Origin: CAVUAT01 sp963848045
GTDB lineage: Bacteria > Actinomycetota > Thermoleophilia > Solirubrobacterales > 70-9
Assembly: GCA_963848045.1 (NCBI GenBank)
Contig: CAWKCC010000003.1
Coordinates: forward strand, 456,616-520,615
Length of the DNA stretch: 64,000 nucleotides
Direction of reading: 5' to 3'
The notes below the pieces were generated by a model. It made no database searches and was not told where the DNA came from. It worked only from the letters and a program-made list of their open reading frames with translations. Of this stretch, positions 56,371-64,000 are shown in pieces. Made by a program: the position numbers and the translations under genes. Every line of letters starts with the position of its first letter. Position 1 is the stretch's first letter.

Positions 56371-57079
56371 GCGCCGACGCGCCGGCGAGGCGAGCGCGGA
56401 GCCGGCCGCGCCGCGATCCCTCTCGCAGCTTCTGACCGATCTACCCGATGGGCTCGCGGCGCAGGCGTTCTCGCATGCCTCATGGGTGGAGCGCCGCACC
56501 GAGGGCTATGGCCGCCTCGCGTTCCTGGGTGACAGCGTGCTGGGCCTGGCCGTCGCCTCGAGCCTCTACCGCTCGCTCCCCGAGGCCGAGATCGGCGAGC
56601 TGACGAAGATCCACAACCAGGCCGTCAGCGGCCGCGCCTGCGCAGCCGTGGCGCGCGATCTGGGGGTGGTCGAGCGGCTGCATCAGATTGCCCCCGGTGA
56701 GGGGGCCGGGGTGCCGGCCGAGACACTTGCAGCCTCCGAGCGCAGCCTCGCCTCAGTCTGCGAGTCGGTGATCGGCGCCTGCTACCTGGCCCACGGGTTC
56801 GAGGCCACGGCCGCCGCGGTTGTGGGCGCCTTCGAGGGGCAGATCGACTTCGCCCGCAGCGAGCGCGTCGACTTCAAGTCGGAGCTGCAGGAGCGGCTCG
56901 CCCGCGACGGCGACACGGTCAGCTACGTCATAGTGAGCGAGGAAGGCCCGCCTCACGCGCGGGTGTTCGAGGTGCGTGCGATGGTGCGCGGCGAGGTGCA
57001 GGGGGCCGGCTCCGGTCGCAGCAAGAAGGAGGCCGAGCAGGCCGCCGCAAAGAGCGCCCTGGAGCGCCTGCGGGCCTGA
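56354..57079 (+). CDS. rnc: RNase III-family protein with altered active site
   Basis: A 241-residue protein with an RNase III domain (to about 160) and a C-terminal double-stranded RNA-binding domain (VDFKSELQERLARDGDTVSYV, SGRSKKEAEQAAAKSALERL). The signature normally read as YERLEFLGD is YGRLAFLGD, so two acidic residues are Gly53 and Ala56 while Asp60 is kept. The second site normally reads LADTxE but here is LASVCE, so Asp becomes Ser134 while Glu137 is kept. Cleavage activity may be weak or lost. GTG at 56354 overlaps acpP by 17 bases; earlier in-frame starts are within acpP. rnc-smc order is conserved. Confidence 0.88.
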   Translation: MFRRGERRRAGEASAEPAAPRSLSQLLTDLPDGLAAQAFSHASWVERRTEGYGRLAFLGDSVLGLAVASSLYRSLPEAEIGELTKIHNQAVSGRACAAVARDLGVVERLHQIAPGEGAGVPAETLAASERSLASVCESVIGACYLAHGFEATAAAVVGAFEGQIDFARSERVDFKSELQERLARDGDTVSYVIVSEEGPPHARVFEVRAMVRGEVQGAGSGRSKKEAEQAAAKSALERLRA

Positions 57080-57119
57080 GCGGCGATCGCGTCCGCTGCG
57101 GTCGCGAACCTTGCCTTCC

Positions 57120-57125
57120 TAAGGT
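57120..57125 (+). promoter_or_regulatory. -10 box TAAGGT of smc
   Basis: It ends 8 bases before the ATG at 57134, with GAGCTGAG between as a weak ribosome site. Confidence 0.5.
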
Positions 57126-57133
57126 GAGCTGAG

Positions 57134-60100
57134 ATGTATCTGAAGGCGATAAATCTGAAGGGGTTCAAGTCGTTCCCCGACCGCACGCGGCTGACTTTCA
57201 GCCCCGGCGTCAGCGTGATCGTCGGCCCCAACGGTTGTGGCAAGTCGAACATCACCGATGCCGTGCTCTGGGCACTCGGCGAGCAGAGCCCGGTCGCCGT
57301 TCGCGGGAGATCGATGCAGGACGTGATCTTCGCCGGCGGCAAGGGCCAGTCGAGGCGGCGCTTCGCCGAGGTCGAGGTCGTGATCGACAACAGCGAGGGG
57401 CGAGCCGCCAGCGACTTCTCGGAGATCTCGATCACCCGCCGCATCGAGCGCAGTGGCGACGGCGAGTACCGCCTCAACGGCGCGCGCTGCCGCCTGGCCG
57501 ACATCGTCGAGGTGCTCTCCGACACCAACATGGGCCGCGAGATGCACTCGGTGATCAGCCAGGGCCGGGTAGAGGCGATCGTCAGCTCCAAGCCGCGCGA
57601 CAGGCGCCTCCTGATCGAGGAGGCCGCGGGGCTCGGCAAGCACCGCAAGCGCCGCCATCGCGCCCAGCTCAAGCTCGACCGCACCCGCGACAACCTCGAC
57701 CGGGCCCTCGATGTCGAGCGGGAGGCCCGCTCGCGCCTGCGGCCGCTGAAGCGCCAGGCCGAGGCGGCCGAGAGGACCGCCAAGCTCGTCTCCCAGGAGG
57801 ACGAGTTGCGGGCGCTGCTGGTGGCGGCGGACCTGCGCGAGCAGGAGAGCCGCCTCTCGGCCGCCGACGTCACCCTGGGCGGCAATCGCGACAAGCGCGA
57901 CGGCGTCGAGAGCAGCCTCGCGGAGGTGCGGAAGCGTCGCTCCGCGATCGAGGAGCGCGTCGCAACCGGCGAGGACGAGCGCCGCCTGCACGGGCAGCGG
58001 CTCGCCGACGCGCGCGCCGCGCTCGAGCGGGTGCGCGCCCGTGCCGAGGCGCTCGGCCTGGCCGAGCGCGACCTGCGCGCCGGGCTGGGCGAGCGGCAGC
58101 TGCGGCTGATCGAGCTGGATCAGGAGCCCGGGGCCGACGCGGCCACCATGGAGCGGATCGCCGAGCTCGAGGCCGCGATCGCGGCCCTCGGCGCCGAAGC
58201 CGATGACGGTGGCGAGCTGGCCGCGCTGCGCGAGCAGGCGAGCGCCTCAGAGGCCGCCCGCGCCGAGGCCGAGGCGGCGATGCCCGAACTGCGGGGGGCC
58301 GCCGAGCGGGCCGCGCAGTCCTTCGAGCGAGCCGGGAAGACCCGCGAGCTGGCGCGCGCCGAGGCCGAAAAGGCCGCCCAGCGCCGCGCTGCGCTCCAGG
58401 GCGAGCTCGCGGCGGTCGAGGCCAAGCTCGCGAGGGCGGCGATGGAGGGCTCCGACGAGGTGCTCGCAGGGATGATCGAGACCGGTCCCGGGATCGAGCG
58501 TGCCCTCTCGGCGGCGCTCGGCGAACGGCTCCGAGCCGCGGTCGTCGGCTCGGTGCCCGAGGGCGTGCAGCGCCTTGACGCAAGCGACGGTGCCTCGCGG
58601 GCGCTCGTCGCGGGGGTATCGTCGCAATCAGAGCGGGTCCCCCCGGCCCCGGTCGAGGGTGCACGAAGACTGCTCGACCTGGTCAGGGCTGAGGGTGCCG
58701 CGGCGGAGGTCGCCGAGCGCTTGCTGGCCGATGCCTGGCTCGTCGACGACCTCGCGACGCTGCCTGAGGGCTTCGGAGGGATCGCGGTCACCGTCGACGG
58801 CGATGCGCTCGACGCCGCCGTCGGCGAGCTGCGGCGCCTGCCGCGCGAGGGGACCGATCCTGCGCTGGCCGCCCGCTCGGCCCGCGAGGAGCTCGCCTCC
58901 CGGGTGAGCCAGCGCGAGCAGACGCTCGAGCGCGCCGAAAGGGAGCTGGCCAAGTCAGAGGAGGCACTGGCGGCGGCGCAGCGCCGGCGCGATGAGACGG
59001 ACTACGCGCTGCGCGAGGCCCGGCGCTCGCTGGATGAGGCGACCGAGGAGTCCCGGCGGGCCGCCTGGCTGGCCGATCGCCGCGCCGAGCGCGAGGGTGA
59101 CGAGCCGGCCACCGTGAGGCGCGCGCAGCTCGAGGCCGAGCTGGCGGCCGAGCGTCGGCACGCCGATGCCGCCGTCAAGGCCGCTGAGGCGCGCAGGCTC
59201 GACCAGGATCGGCTGCGGCGCCGGATCGAGCTCGAGACCGGGACCCTGCCGCTGCTGGGTGCGGCGCGCGAGGCGCTGCGGGAGGTGGCCGGGCATCTCG
59301 AGCGGCTGGGTGAGCGCCTGGGTGACGCTGAGGGCTCCGAGCACGGGGGCGCGGTCGCCGCCGAGCTTCGCGAGTGCTCGAAACAGGAGTACGAGCTGTT
59401 GGGTGAGCTGCGCGAGGTCAGCGAGGCGCTGACGGGCGCTGAGGTCGAGGCCTCGCAGCTACGCGCGGAGCGCGACGAGAGCAACGCCCGCTTAAGGGCG
59501 CTCTCGAAGAGCCTGGGGCGGCCGTTGGCCGCCGCCGCGGCCCCGCTTGCCGACGCCGAGCGGGAGCAGGCCCAGGTGAAGCTGGAGCGGCTCGAGCGGC
59601 GGCGCGAGCAAATCGGGCCCGTCAACCCGCTCGCCGAGCGCGAGTACGCCGAGGCGGCCGAGCACGCGCGCGGGTTGACCGAGCAGCGCAAGGACGCCGA
59701 GCACGCACTGGAGGAGCTGAAGACGCTGATCCGACGGATCGACCGCGAGATCGCGCAGTCCTTCGAGCAGACCTTCGAGGCGACCGCGCGCAACTTCGAG
59801 GAGATGGTCGCCGAGCTCTTCCCGGGTGGCAAGGGGCGGCTGCGCCGCGTCGACGCCGCCCCCAGGCGGGTCGGCTTCGCGGGACAGAACGGGGACGACT
59901 CCCCGGCCGACGGGGAGGAGGTGCCCGACTCCGACGAGAGCGGCGCGCCCAAGGACGAGGCCTGGGGGGTGGAGATCGAGGTCACTCCCGCGGGCAAGTC
60001 GACCCGCCGCCTCTCGCTGCTCTCCGGCGGCGAGAAGTCGCTGGTGGCGCTCGCCTTCGTGTTCGCGGTGCTGATGGCGCGCCCCTGTCCCTTCTACATC

Positions 60101-60358
60101 CTCGACGAGGTCGAGGCGGCGCTCGACGACATCAACATCGACCGCTTCCTGCGCCTCGTGCGCCGCTTCTCCGAGCGCTCCCAGTTCATCGTCGTGACCC
60201 ACCAGAAGCGCACCATGGACGCCGCGGACATCCTCTACGGGGTGAGCATGGGCGGCGACGGCATCACCAAGGTCGTCTCCCGAAAGCTCCCCCGGGACGG
60301 CGAGCTGAGGCCCGGCGACGTGCCCGAGGCCGACGCCGCAGCGGCGGAAGCGGCCTAG
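57134..60358 (+). CDS. smc: Chromosome condensation ATPase SMC
   Basis: A 1074-residue SMC protein, shorter than the usual 1150-1200. The N-terminal head has Walker A VGPNGCGKSNITDAVLWALGE. Coiled coils run from about 170 to 430 and 560 to 900 around a hinge at about 437-555 (GPGIERALSAALGERLRAAVV). The C-terminal head has the signature LLSGGEKSLVALAFVFA and Walker B YILDEVEAALDDINIDRFL. An acidic insert of about 25 residues (GDDSPADGEEVPDSDES) sits before the last head segment. Together with ScpA and ScpB it forms condensin. The following convergent gene is separated by a hairpin. Confidence 0.95.
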   Translation: MYLKAINLKGFKSFPDRTRLTFSPGVSVIVGPNGCGKSNITDAVLWALGEQSPVAVRGRSMQDVIFAGGKGQSRRRFAEVEVVIDNSEGRAASDFSEISITRRIERSGDGEYRLNGARCRLADIVEVLSDTNMGREMHSVISQGRVEAIVSSKPRDRRLLIEEAAGLGKHRKRRHRAQLKLDRTRDNLDRALDVEREARSRLRPLKRQAEAAERTAKLVSQEDELRALLVAADLREQESRLSAADVTLGGNRDKRDGVESSLAEVRKRRSAIEERVATGEDERRLHGQRLADARAALERVRARAEALGLAERDLRAGLGERQLRLIELDQEPGADAATMERIAELEAAIAALGAEADDGGELAALREQASASEAARAEAEAAMPELRGAAERAAQSFERAGKTRELARAEAEKAAQRRAALQGELAAVEAKLARAAMEGSDEVLAGMIETGPGIERALSAALGERLRAAVVGSVPEGVQRLDASDGASRALVAGVSSQSERVPPAPVEGARRLLDLVRAEGAAAEVAERLLADAWLVDDLATLPEGFGGIAVTVDGDALDAAVGELRRLPREGTDPALAARSAREELASRVSQREQTLERAERELAKSEEALAAAQRRRDETDYALREARRSLDEATEESRRAAWLADRRAEREGDEPATVRRAQLEAELAAERRHADAAVKAAEARRLDQDRLRRRIELETGTLPLLGAAREALREVAGHLERLGERLGDAEGSEHGGAVAAELRECSKQEYELLGELREVSEALTGAEVEASQLRAERDESNARLRALSKSLGRPLAAAAAPLADAEREQAQVKLERLERRREQIGPVNPLAEREYAEAAEHARGLTEQRKDAEHALEELKTLIRRIDREIAQSFEQTFEATARNFEEMVAELFPGGKGRLRRVDAAPRRVGFAGQNGDDSPADGEEVPDSDESGAPKDEAWGVEIEVTPAGKSTRRLSLLSGGEKSLVALAFVFAVLMARPCPFYILDEVEAALDDINIDRFLRLVRRFSERSQFIVVTHQKRTMDAADILYGVSMGGDGITKVVSRKLPRDGELRPGDVPEADAAAAEAA

Positions 60359-60371
60359 GCGCAGCCGGGAA

Positions 60372-60391
60372 CCGGCGCGAGCGCGCGCCGG
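60372..60391. terminator. Perfect hairpin after smc
   Basis: CCGGCGCG (60372-60379) and CGCGCCGG (60384-60391) pair across AGCG between the convergent smc and DUF1348 genes. Confidence 0.5.
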
Positions 60392-60407
60392 GAGGCCGGA
60401 GGCCGCA

Positions 60408-60845
60408 CTAGCGCTCGAAGTGGAACTTGCGCTCGGATTCGTCGATCGGGTAGTCATTGATGCTCGCGTCGCGGCGGCGCATCAGCCCGGTCTCCTCCTC
60501 GAACTCCCAGTGCTCGTTGCCGTGGCTTCGCCACCACACCCCCGACTGGTCGTGACTCTCGTACTCGAAGCGGACCGAGATCCGGTTGCCGGTGAACGCC
60601 CACAGCTCCTTGCGCAACCGGTAGTCCAGCTCGCGCTGCCACTTCTCCCGCAGGAACTCGACGATCTCCGCCCGTCCGGTGAGGAAGCGGTCCCGGTTTC
60701 GCCACCGGGAGTCCTCCGTGTAGGCGAGCGCCACGCGCTCGGGATCGCGGCTGTTCCAGGCGTCCTCGGCGGCCTTGACCTTCGCCCGCGCCGAGCGCTC
60801 GTCGAACGGTGGCAGGATCGGCGGCGGGGCTTGGGGCTCGTTCAC
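60408..60845 (-). CDS. DUF1348 / SnoaL-like NTF2-fold protein
   Basis: A 145-residue protein of the DUF1348 group of NTF2-like folds, function unknown. Signatures are AAEDAWNSRDPERVALAYTEDSRWRNRDRFLTGRAEIVEFL, ELWAFTGNRISVRFEYE and GNEHWEFEEETGLMRRRDASIND. GTG at 60845 is supported by the strong Shine-Dalgarno GGAGGAG five bases upstream; longer in-frame starts lack a ribosome site. It is convergent with smc and divergent from ftsY. Confidence 0.88.
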   Translation of the reverse strand: MNEPQAPPPILPPFDERSARAKVKAAEDAWNSRDPERVALAYTEDSRWRNRDRFLTGRAEIVEFLREKWQRELDYRLRKELWAFTGNRISVRFEYESHDQSGVWWRSHGNEHWEFEEETGLMRRRDASINDYPIDESERKFHFER

Positions 60846-61029
60846 GATGTCTCCTCCGGTTCGAGTGCCAGGACTGGGTCGCCCGCCGCAATCCGGCCTG
60901 CGCGCATCACGAAAGCGCAGCGGGGCGGACGCGAACGCTAACGGCACGCCGGACGCCGGTGACCACGAGACCGCATCTCGAGGCGACCAGACGCGCCGAT
61001 CCGACCCGGAGTCGACGAGGGTCTGCGGC

Positions 61030-61035
61030 TAGGCT
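61030..61035 (+). promoter_or_regulatory. -10 box TAGGCT of ftsY
   Basis: It ends 7 bases before the ATG at 61043. The remaining bases back to 60846 show no gene. Confidence 0.55.
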
Positions 61036-61042
61036 GCTCGCG

Positions 61043-62044
61043 ATGGCGGCGAGCTGGAGCGACGCGTTCGACCTCGGCGACCGTGAGCTCACCGACGCCG
61101 CAGTCAAGCAGCGCCCCGACGAGGAGCCGGGCGGTGTCTTCAGGCGCCTGCGAGAGGGCCTCAGCCGCAGCCGCCAGGCGCTGACCGCCGAGCTCAGCTC
61201 CAGCTTCAGCGAGCGCGTCGACGAACAGACCTGGGAGCGGATCGAGGAAGCCCTGATTCTCGCTGACGCCGGGGCCCCGACCACGGCGGCGGTCGTCCGC
61301 CGCCTCGAGGACGCAGTCGAGTCGGGAGAGCTGGGAGGGGGAGAGGCGCTGCGCGAGCGCCTGATCGAGCTCTTGGCCGAGACCGCCATCCCTGACGAGG
61401 TGAGCACCCGCATAGACCTGCGCGCCGAGCCGGCGGTGCTGATGGTGGTCGGAGTCAACGGCACCGGCAAGACCACGACGATCGGCAAGATCGCCTGGCA
61501 CCTGCAGCGCGAGCTCGGGTTGGAGGTCGTCGTAGGCGCCGCCGACACGTATCGCGCGGCCGCGGTCGAGCAGCTCACCGAGTGGGCGGAGCGCGCCGGC
61601 TGCCAGATAGTCAAAGGCACCGAGGGCGGCGACCCCGGCGCGGTCGCCTTCGACGCGGTCGCCGCGGCCCAGGCCCGCGGCGCCGATGTGGTGATCTGCG
61701 ACACGGCGGGCCGGCTGCACACCAAGGAGAACCTGATGGAGGAGCTGGCCAAGGTTCGCCGAGTGATCGCCAAGCAGCTCCCCGGCGCCCCTCACGAGAC
61801 GCTGGTCGTGATCGACGCGACCACCGGCCAGAACGGCGTCCGCCAGGCCCAGGAGTTCGCCAAGGTCACGGATGTCACCGGGGCCGTCTTGACGAAGCTC
61901 GACGGCTCCGCAAAGGGCGGCGTCGCCCTGGCGATCTCCTCCGAGCTGGGTATTCCGGTGAAGCTGATCGGGATCGGCGAGCAACTGGAGGATCTGCGCC
62001 CCTTCGACGCCGAGCAGTTCGCCCGGGCGCTGCTGGAGGAGTAG
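61043..62044 (+). CDS. ftsY: Signal recognition particle receptor FtsY
   Basis: A 333-residue GTPase that receives ribosome-nascent chain complexes from SRP at the membrane. The N domain includes SFSERVDEQTWERIEEALILADAGAPTTAAVV, the G1 motif is GVNGTGKTTTIGKIA, then GAADTYRAAAVEQLTEW, CDTAGRLHTKENLMEEL and TKLDGSAKGG, ending in PVKLIGIGEQLEDLRPFD. The acidic A domain is almost absent. ATG at 61043 follows a -10 box. It precedes ffh by 26 bases. Confidence 0.96.
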   Translation: MAASWSDAFDLGDRELTDAAVKQRPDEEPGGVFRRLREGLSRSRQALTAELSSSFSERVDEQTWERIEEALILADAGAPTTAAVVRRLEDAVESGELGGGEALRERLIELLAETAIPDEVSTRIDLRAEPAVLMVVGVNGTGKTTTIGKIAWHLQRELGLEVVVGAADTYRAAAVEQLTEWAERAGCQIVKGTEGGDPGAVAFDAVAAAQARGADVVICDTAGRLHTKENLMEELAKVRRVIAKQLPGAPHETLVVIDATTGQNGVRQAQEFAKVTDVTGAVLTKLDGSAKGGVALAISSELGIPVKLIGIGEQLEDLRPFDAEQFARALLEE

Positions 62045-62056
62045 CGGCGGGGCGTC

Positions 62057-62062
62057 TAACCT
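62057..62062 (+). promoter_or_regulatory. -10 box TAACCT of ffh
   Basis: It ends 8 bases before the GTG at 62071; rpsP has the same hexamer. Confidence 0.5.
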
Positions 62063-62070
62063 GAGCAGCC

Positions 62071-63405
62071 GTGTTCGACCAGCTCTCAGAGCGGCTGCAG
62101 GGAGTGATGGGAGAGATCCGCTCGCGCGGCAAGCTCTCCGAGGACGACGTCAAGAAGGCGCTGCGCGAGGTGCGGCTGGCGCTGCTCGAGGCGGACGTCA
62201 ACTTCAAGGTCGTGAAGGAGTTCACGGCCGCCCTGGGCGAGCGTCTCGCCGGAGCCGACGTATCCGAGGCGCTCAACCCCGGGCAGACCGTGGTCAAGGC
62301 CGTCAACGAGCAGCTCACCGAGCTGATGGGCGGGGCCGGGGGGCGGGAGATCGCCTTCGCGTCGAGCGGCCCGACCGTGATCCTGATGTCGGGGCTGCAG
62401 GGATCGGGCAAGACGACGGCGACGGCGAAGCTGGCAAGGCTGCTGCGCAAGGACAACCGCGAGGTGGCGGTCGCCGCCTGCGACCTGCAGCGGCCCGCAG
62501 CCGTGGAGCAGCTGGAGAAGCTCGCCGCGCAGGCCGAGGCGGCCTTCTACGGCCCCGACGGTGAGACCGACCCGGTCAAGGTCGCCGCGCGCGCCCTCGA
62601 GCGGGCCAAGGCCGAAGGCCGCGACGCGCTGATCGTCGACACCGCCGGCCGCCTGCACATCGACCAGGACCTGATGGACGAGCTGGCCAGCGTCCGCAAG
62701 GCGACCAAGCCCCACAACGTGCTGCTGGTGCTCGACGCGATGACCGGGCAGGACGCGGTCAACGTCGCCGAGAGCTTCGCGGAGGTAGCCGACTTCGACG
62801 GTGTCGTGATCACCAAGCTCGACGGCGACGCGCGCGGCGGCGCGGCGCTCTCGGTGCGCGCCGTCACGGGCAGGCCGATCATCTATGCCTCGACCGGCGA
62901 GAAGCTCGACGAGATCGAGCGTTTCCACCCCGACCGCATGGCGGGTCGCATCCTCGGCATGGGCGACGTGATGTCACTGATCGAGAAGACCCAGGATGAG
63001 TACGACGCCGACCAGGCGGCCGAGCTCGAGCGCAAGATCCGCAAGCAGCAGTTCACGCTCGAGGACTTTCTCACCCAGGTCCAGCAGGTGCGCCGCATGG
63101 GGCCGCTCGGCAACCTGATGAAGATGGTGCCCGGGATGGGCAAGGCGATGCAGGGGATGGGCGACATTGACGAGCGCGAGCTCGACCGCATCGAGGCGAT
63201 CATCAAGTCGATGACGCCACGCGAGCGCGCGCACCCCGACGAGATCAACGGATCGCGCCGCAAGCGGATCGCGGCCGGCTCCGGCACGACCGTGCAGGCG
63301 GTCAACCGCCTCGTCAAGCAGTTTGGGCAGATGCGCAAGCTGATGAAGCAGGTCTCCCAGGGCAAGATGCCGAGCCCCGAGCAGCTGATGCGCGGCGCGC
63401 GCTGA
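62071..63405 (+). CDS. ffh: Signal recognition particle protein Ffh (SRP54)
   Basis: A 444-residue GTPase that binds signal sequences and 4.5S RNA. The N domain (FDQLSERLQGVMGEIRSRGKLSEDDV) precedes the G domain with GLQGSGKTTATAKLA, CDLQRPAAVEQLE, VDTAGRLHID and ITKLDGDARGGAAL. The methionine-rich M domain has NLMKMVPGMGKAMQGMGD and the RNA-binding RRKRIAAGSGTTVQAVNRLVKQF. Its partner ftsY lies directly upstream. Confidence 0.97.
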   Translation: MFDQLSERLQGVMGEIRSRGKLSEDDVKKALREVRLALLEADVNFKVVKEFTAALGERLAGADVSEALNPGQTVVKAVNEQLTELMGGAGGREIAFASSGPTVILMSGLQGSGKTTATAKLARLLRKDNREVAVAACDLQRPAAVEQLEKLAAQAEAAFYGPDGETDPVKVAARALERAKAEGRDALIVDTAGRLHIDQDLMDELASVRKATKPHNVLLVLDAMTGQDAVNVAESFAEVADFDGVVITKLDGDARGGAALSVRAVTGRPIIYASTGEKLDEIERFHPDRMAGRILGMGDVMSLIEKTQDEYDADQAAELERKIRKQQFTLEDFLTQVQQVRRMGPLGNLMKMVPGMGKAMQGMGDIDERELDRIEAIIKSMTPRERAHPDEINGSRRKRIAAGSGTTVQAVNRLVKQFGQMRKLMKQVSQGKMPSPEQLMRGAR

Positions 63406-63431
63406 GCGGGACTTCGCCGCTCGCCGGGCGC

Positions 63432-63437
63432 TAACCT
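63432..63437 (+). promoter_or_regulatory. -10 box TAACCT of rpsP
   Basis: It ends 9 bases before the ATG at 63447. Confidence 0.5.
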
Positions 63438-63446
63438 GCCGCAGCC

Positions 63447-63698
63447 ATGGTTCGGATAAGACTGAGAAGGGTGGGTTCGAACAAGAACCCGATCTGGCGC
63501 ATCGTCGTCGCCGACCGCCGCTCGCCGCGCGACGGGCGCACGATCGAGACGATCGGCCAGTACAACCCGCAGACCGAGCCCTCGCTGATCGTGATCGACG
63601 AGGACCGCGCCCGGCACTGGCTGGAGCACGGCGCCAAGCCCACGCGGACGGTCTCGCACCTGCTGCGCACCAAGGGCATCGAGTCCACCAGCGCCTAG
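63447..63698 (+). CDS. rpsP: Ribosomal protein S16
   Basis: An 83-residue 30S protein with the start MVRIRLRRVGSNKNPIWRIV and the core YNPQTEPSLIVIDEDRARHWLEHGAKPTRTV. It begins the conserved rpsP-khpA-rimM(-trmD-rplS) operon; khpA starts 2 bases after its stop. Confidence 0.96.
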   Translation: MVRIRLRRVGSNKNPIWRIVVADRRSPRDGRTIETIGQYNPQTEPSLIVIDEDRARHWLEHGAKPTRTVSHLLRTKGIESTSA

Positions 63699-63700
63699 CG

Positions 63701-63934
63701 ATGAGGGATCTGCTCGAGTTCCTCGCTCGCGGCCTGGTCGAGGACCCCGACGCCGTCGAGGTCACCGAGGTCGAGGAGATCGAGGGCGAGGTCATCCTCG
63801 AGCTCGAGGTGGCCGAGCAGGACCTGGGTCGCGTGATCGGCCGCGGTGGCCGGGTCGCCAACGCGCTGCGCACGGTGATGAAGGCCGCCGCGGTGCGCGA
63901 GGACAAGCGGGTCCTCGTGGAGATCCTCGACTGA
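63701..63934 (+). CDS. khpA: KH-domain RNA-binding protein KhpA
   Basis: A 77-residue single KH-domain protein. The GxxG loop is VIGRGGRVANALRTVM, preceded by VILELEVAEQDLG. KhpA with KhpB binds many RNAs and influences cell length in other bacteria. It sits in its usual place between rpsP and rimM. Confidence 0.93.
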   Translation: MRDLLEFLARGLVEDPDAVEVTEVEEIEGEVILELEVAEQDLGRVIGRGGRVANALRTVMKAAAVREDKRVLVEILD

Positions 63935-63942
63935 GGATCAGG

Positions 63943-64000
63943 GTGACCACGGCCGCGGGCACCTCGCCTGGCACCCCCGGACGCGGAGCGGAGGAGCCGG
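63943..64000 (+). CDS. rimM: Probable start of 16S rRNA processing protein RimM (partial)
   Basis: GTG at 63943 opens a frame (VTTAAGTSPGTPGRGAEEP) that runs off the window. The visible residues are a Gly/Pro-rich extension without a family motif, so the call rests on the conserved position after khpA. Confidence 0.45.
   Translation, partial: MTTAAGTSPGTPGRGAEEP

Noticed and set aside
60849..60870. CCGGTTCGAGT, resembling a tRNA T-arm upstream of the DUF1348 gene
   Set aside because: The flanking bases do not form the 5-base T stem, and no cloverleaf can be drawn.
63472..63492. GTGGGTTCGAAC, resembling a tRNA T-arm
   Set aside because: It lies inside rpsP and encodes the conserved VGSNKNP; no acceptor or anticodon arm surrounds it.

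Overview
This window is a stretch of GC-rich (roughly 70% GC by eye) actinobacterial chromosome carrying almost only housekeeping genes, densely packed on both strands. No mobile element, CRISPR array, rRNA or tRNA was seen. The gene order sepIVA-like, DUF177, rpmF, plsX, acpP, rnc, smc, ftsY, ffh, rpsP, khpA, rimM and the absence of ftsA next to ftsZ are actinobacterial traits. The four secreted beta-helix proteins (three with CSLREA-type N-termini, several with lysine-rich tails) and an intact PriA helicase suggest a deep-branching class such as Thermoleophilia (Solirubrobacterales). That taxonomic placement is inference.

Layout. 1-2343: end of the division and cell-wall cluster (murB, ftsQ, ftsZ). 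2375-3893: glycine cleavage T and H proteins. 3920-7666 (minus strand): a glutathione-peroxidase-like lipoprotein and a split non-homologous end-joining set (ligase, Ku, polymerase). 7693-11900: FetAB-type ABC exporter, an MFS drug transporter and trpS. 12008-21066: three secreted CSLREA/beta-helix proteins interleaved with scpA, scpB, an amidase and a pseudouridine synthase; one CSLREA protein is fused to an M14 metallopeptidase. 21202-26597: aromatic amino-acid genes (aroH, a hisC-like aminotransferase, aroF, tyrA, aroA). 27004-32417: cmk, der, a membrane protein with a histone-H1-like tail, metK. 32419-34570: PH-domain protein and a fourth beta-helix protein. 34639-39466: priA, def, fmt, zinc ribbon, rpe. 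39463-42688: antiporter and flippase. 42758-46425: riboflavin operon. 46511-53060: rpmB, fakA, recG, rsmD, coaD, with two inserted genes. 53178-64000: the division, lipid, RNA, SMC and SRP block listed above.

Regulation is the most notable feature. About two dozen first genes of operons have a TAnnnT box ending 6-11 nt before the start codon, the layout of leaderless transcripts. Genes that depart from this carry real leaders: ftsZ (TTGACA-17-TAGTTT promoter), aroF (a 42-codon leader peptide ending in Trp-Tyr-Trp-Arg-Phe-Ser, then competing hairpins over the Shine-Dalgarno), and ribD (a 16-bp palindrome just after its -10 box). Two divergent gene pairs have back-to-back -10 boxes. Other points are an RNase III lacking three of its conserved acidic active-site residues, and hairpins between several convergent gene pairs.
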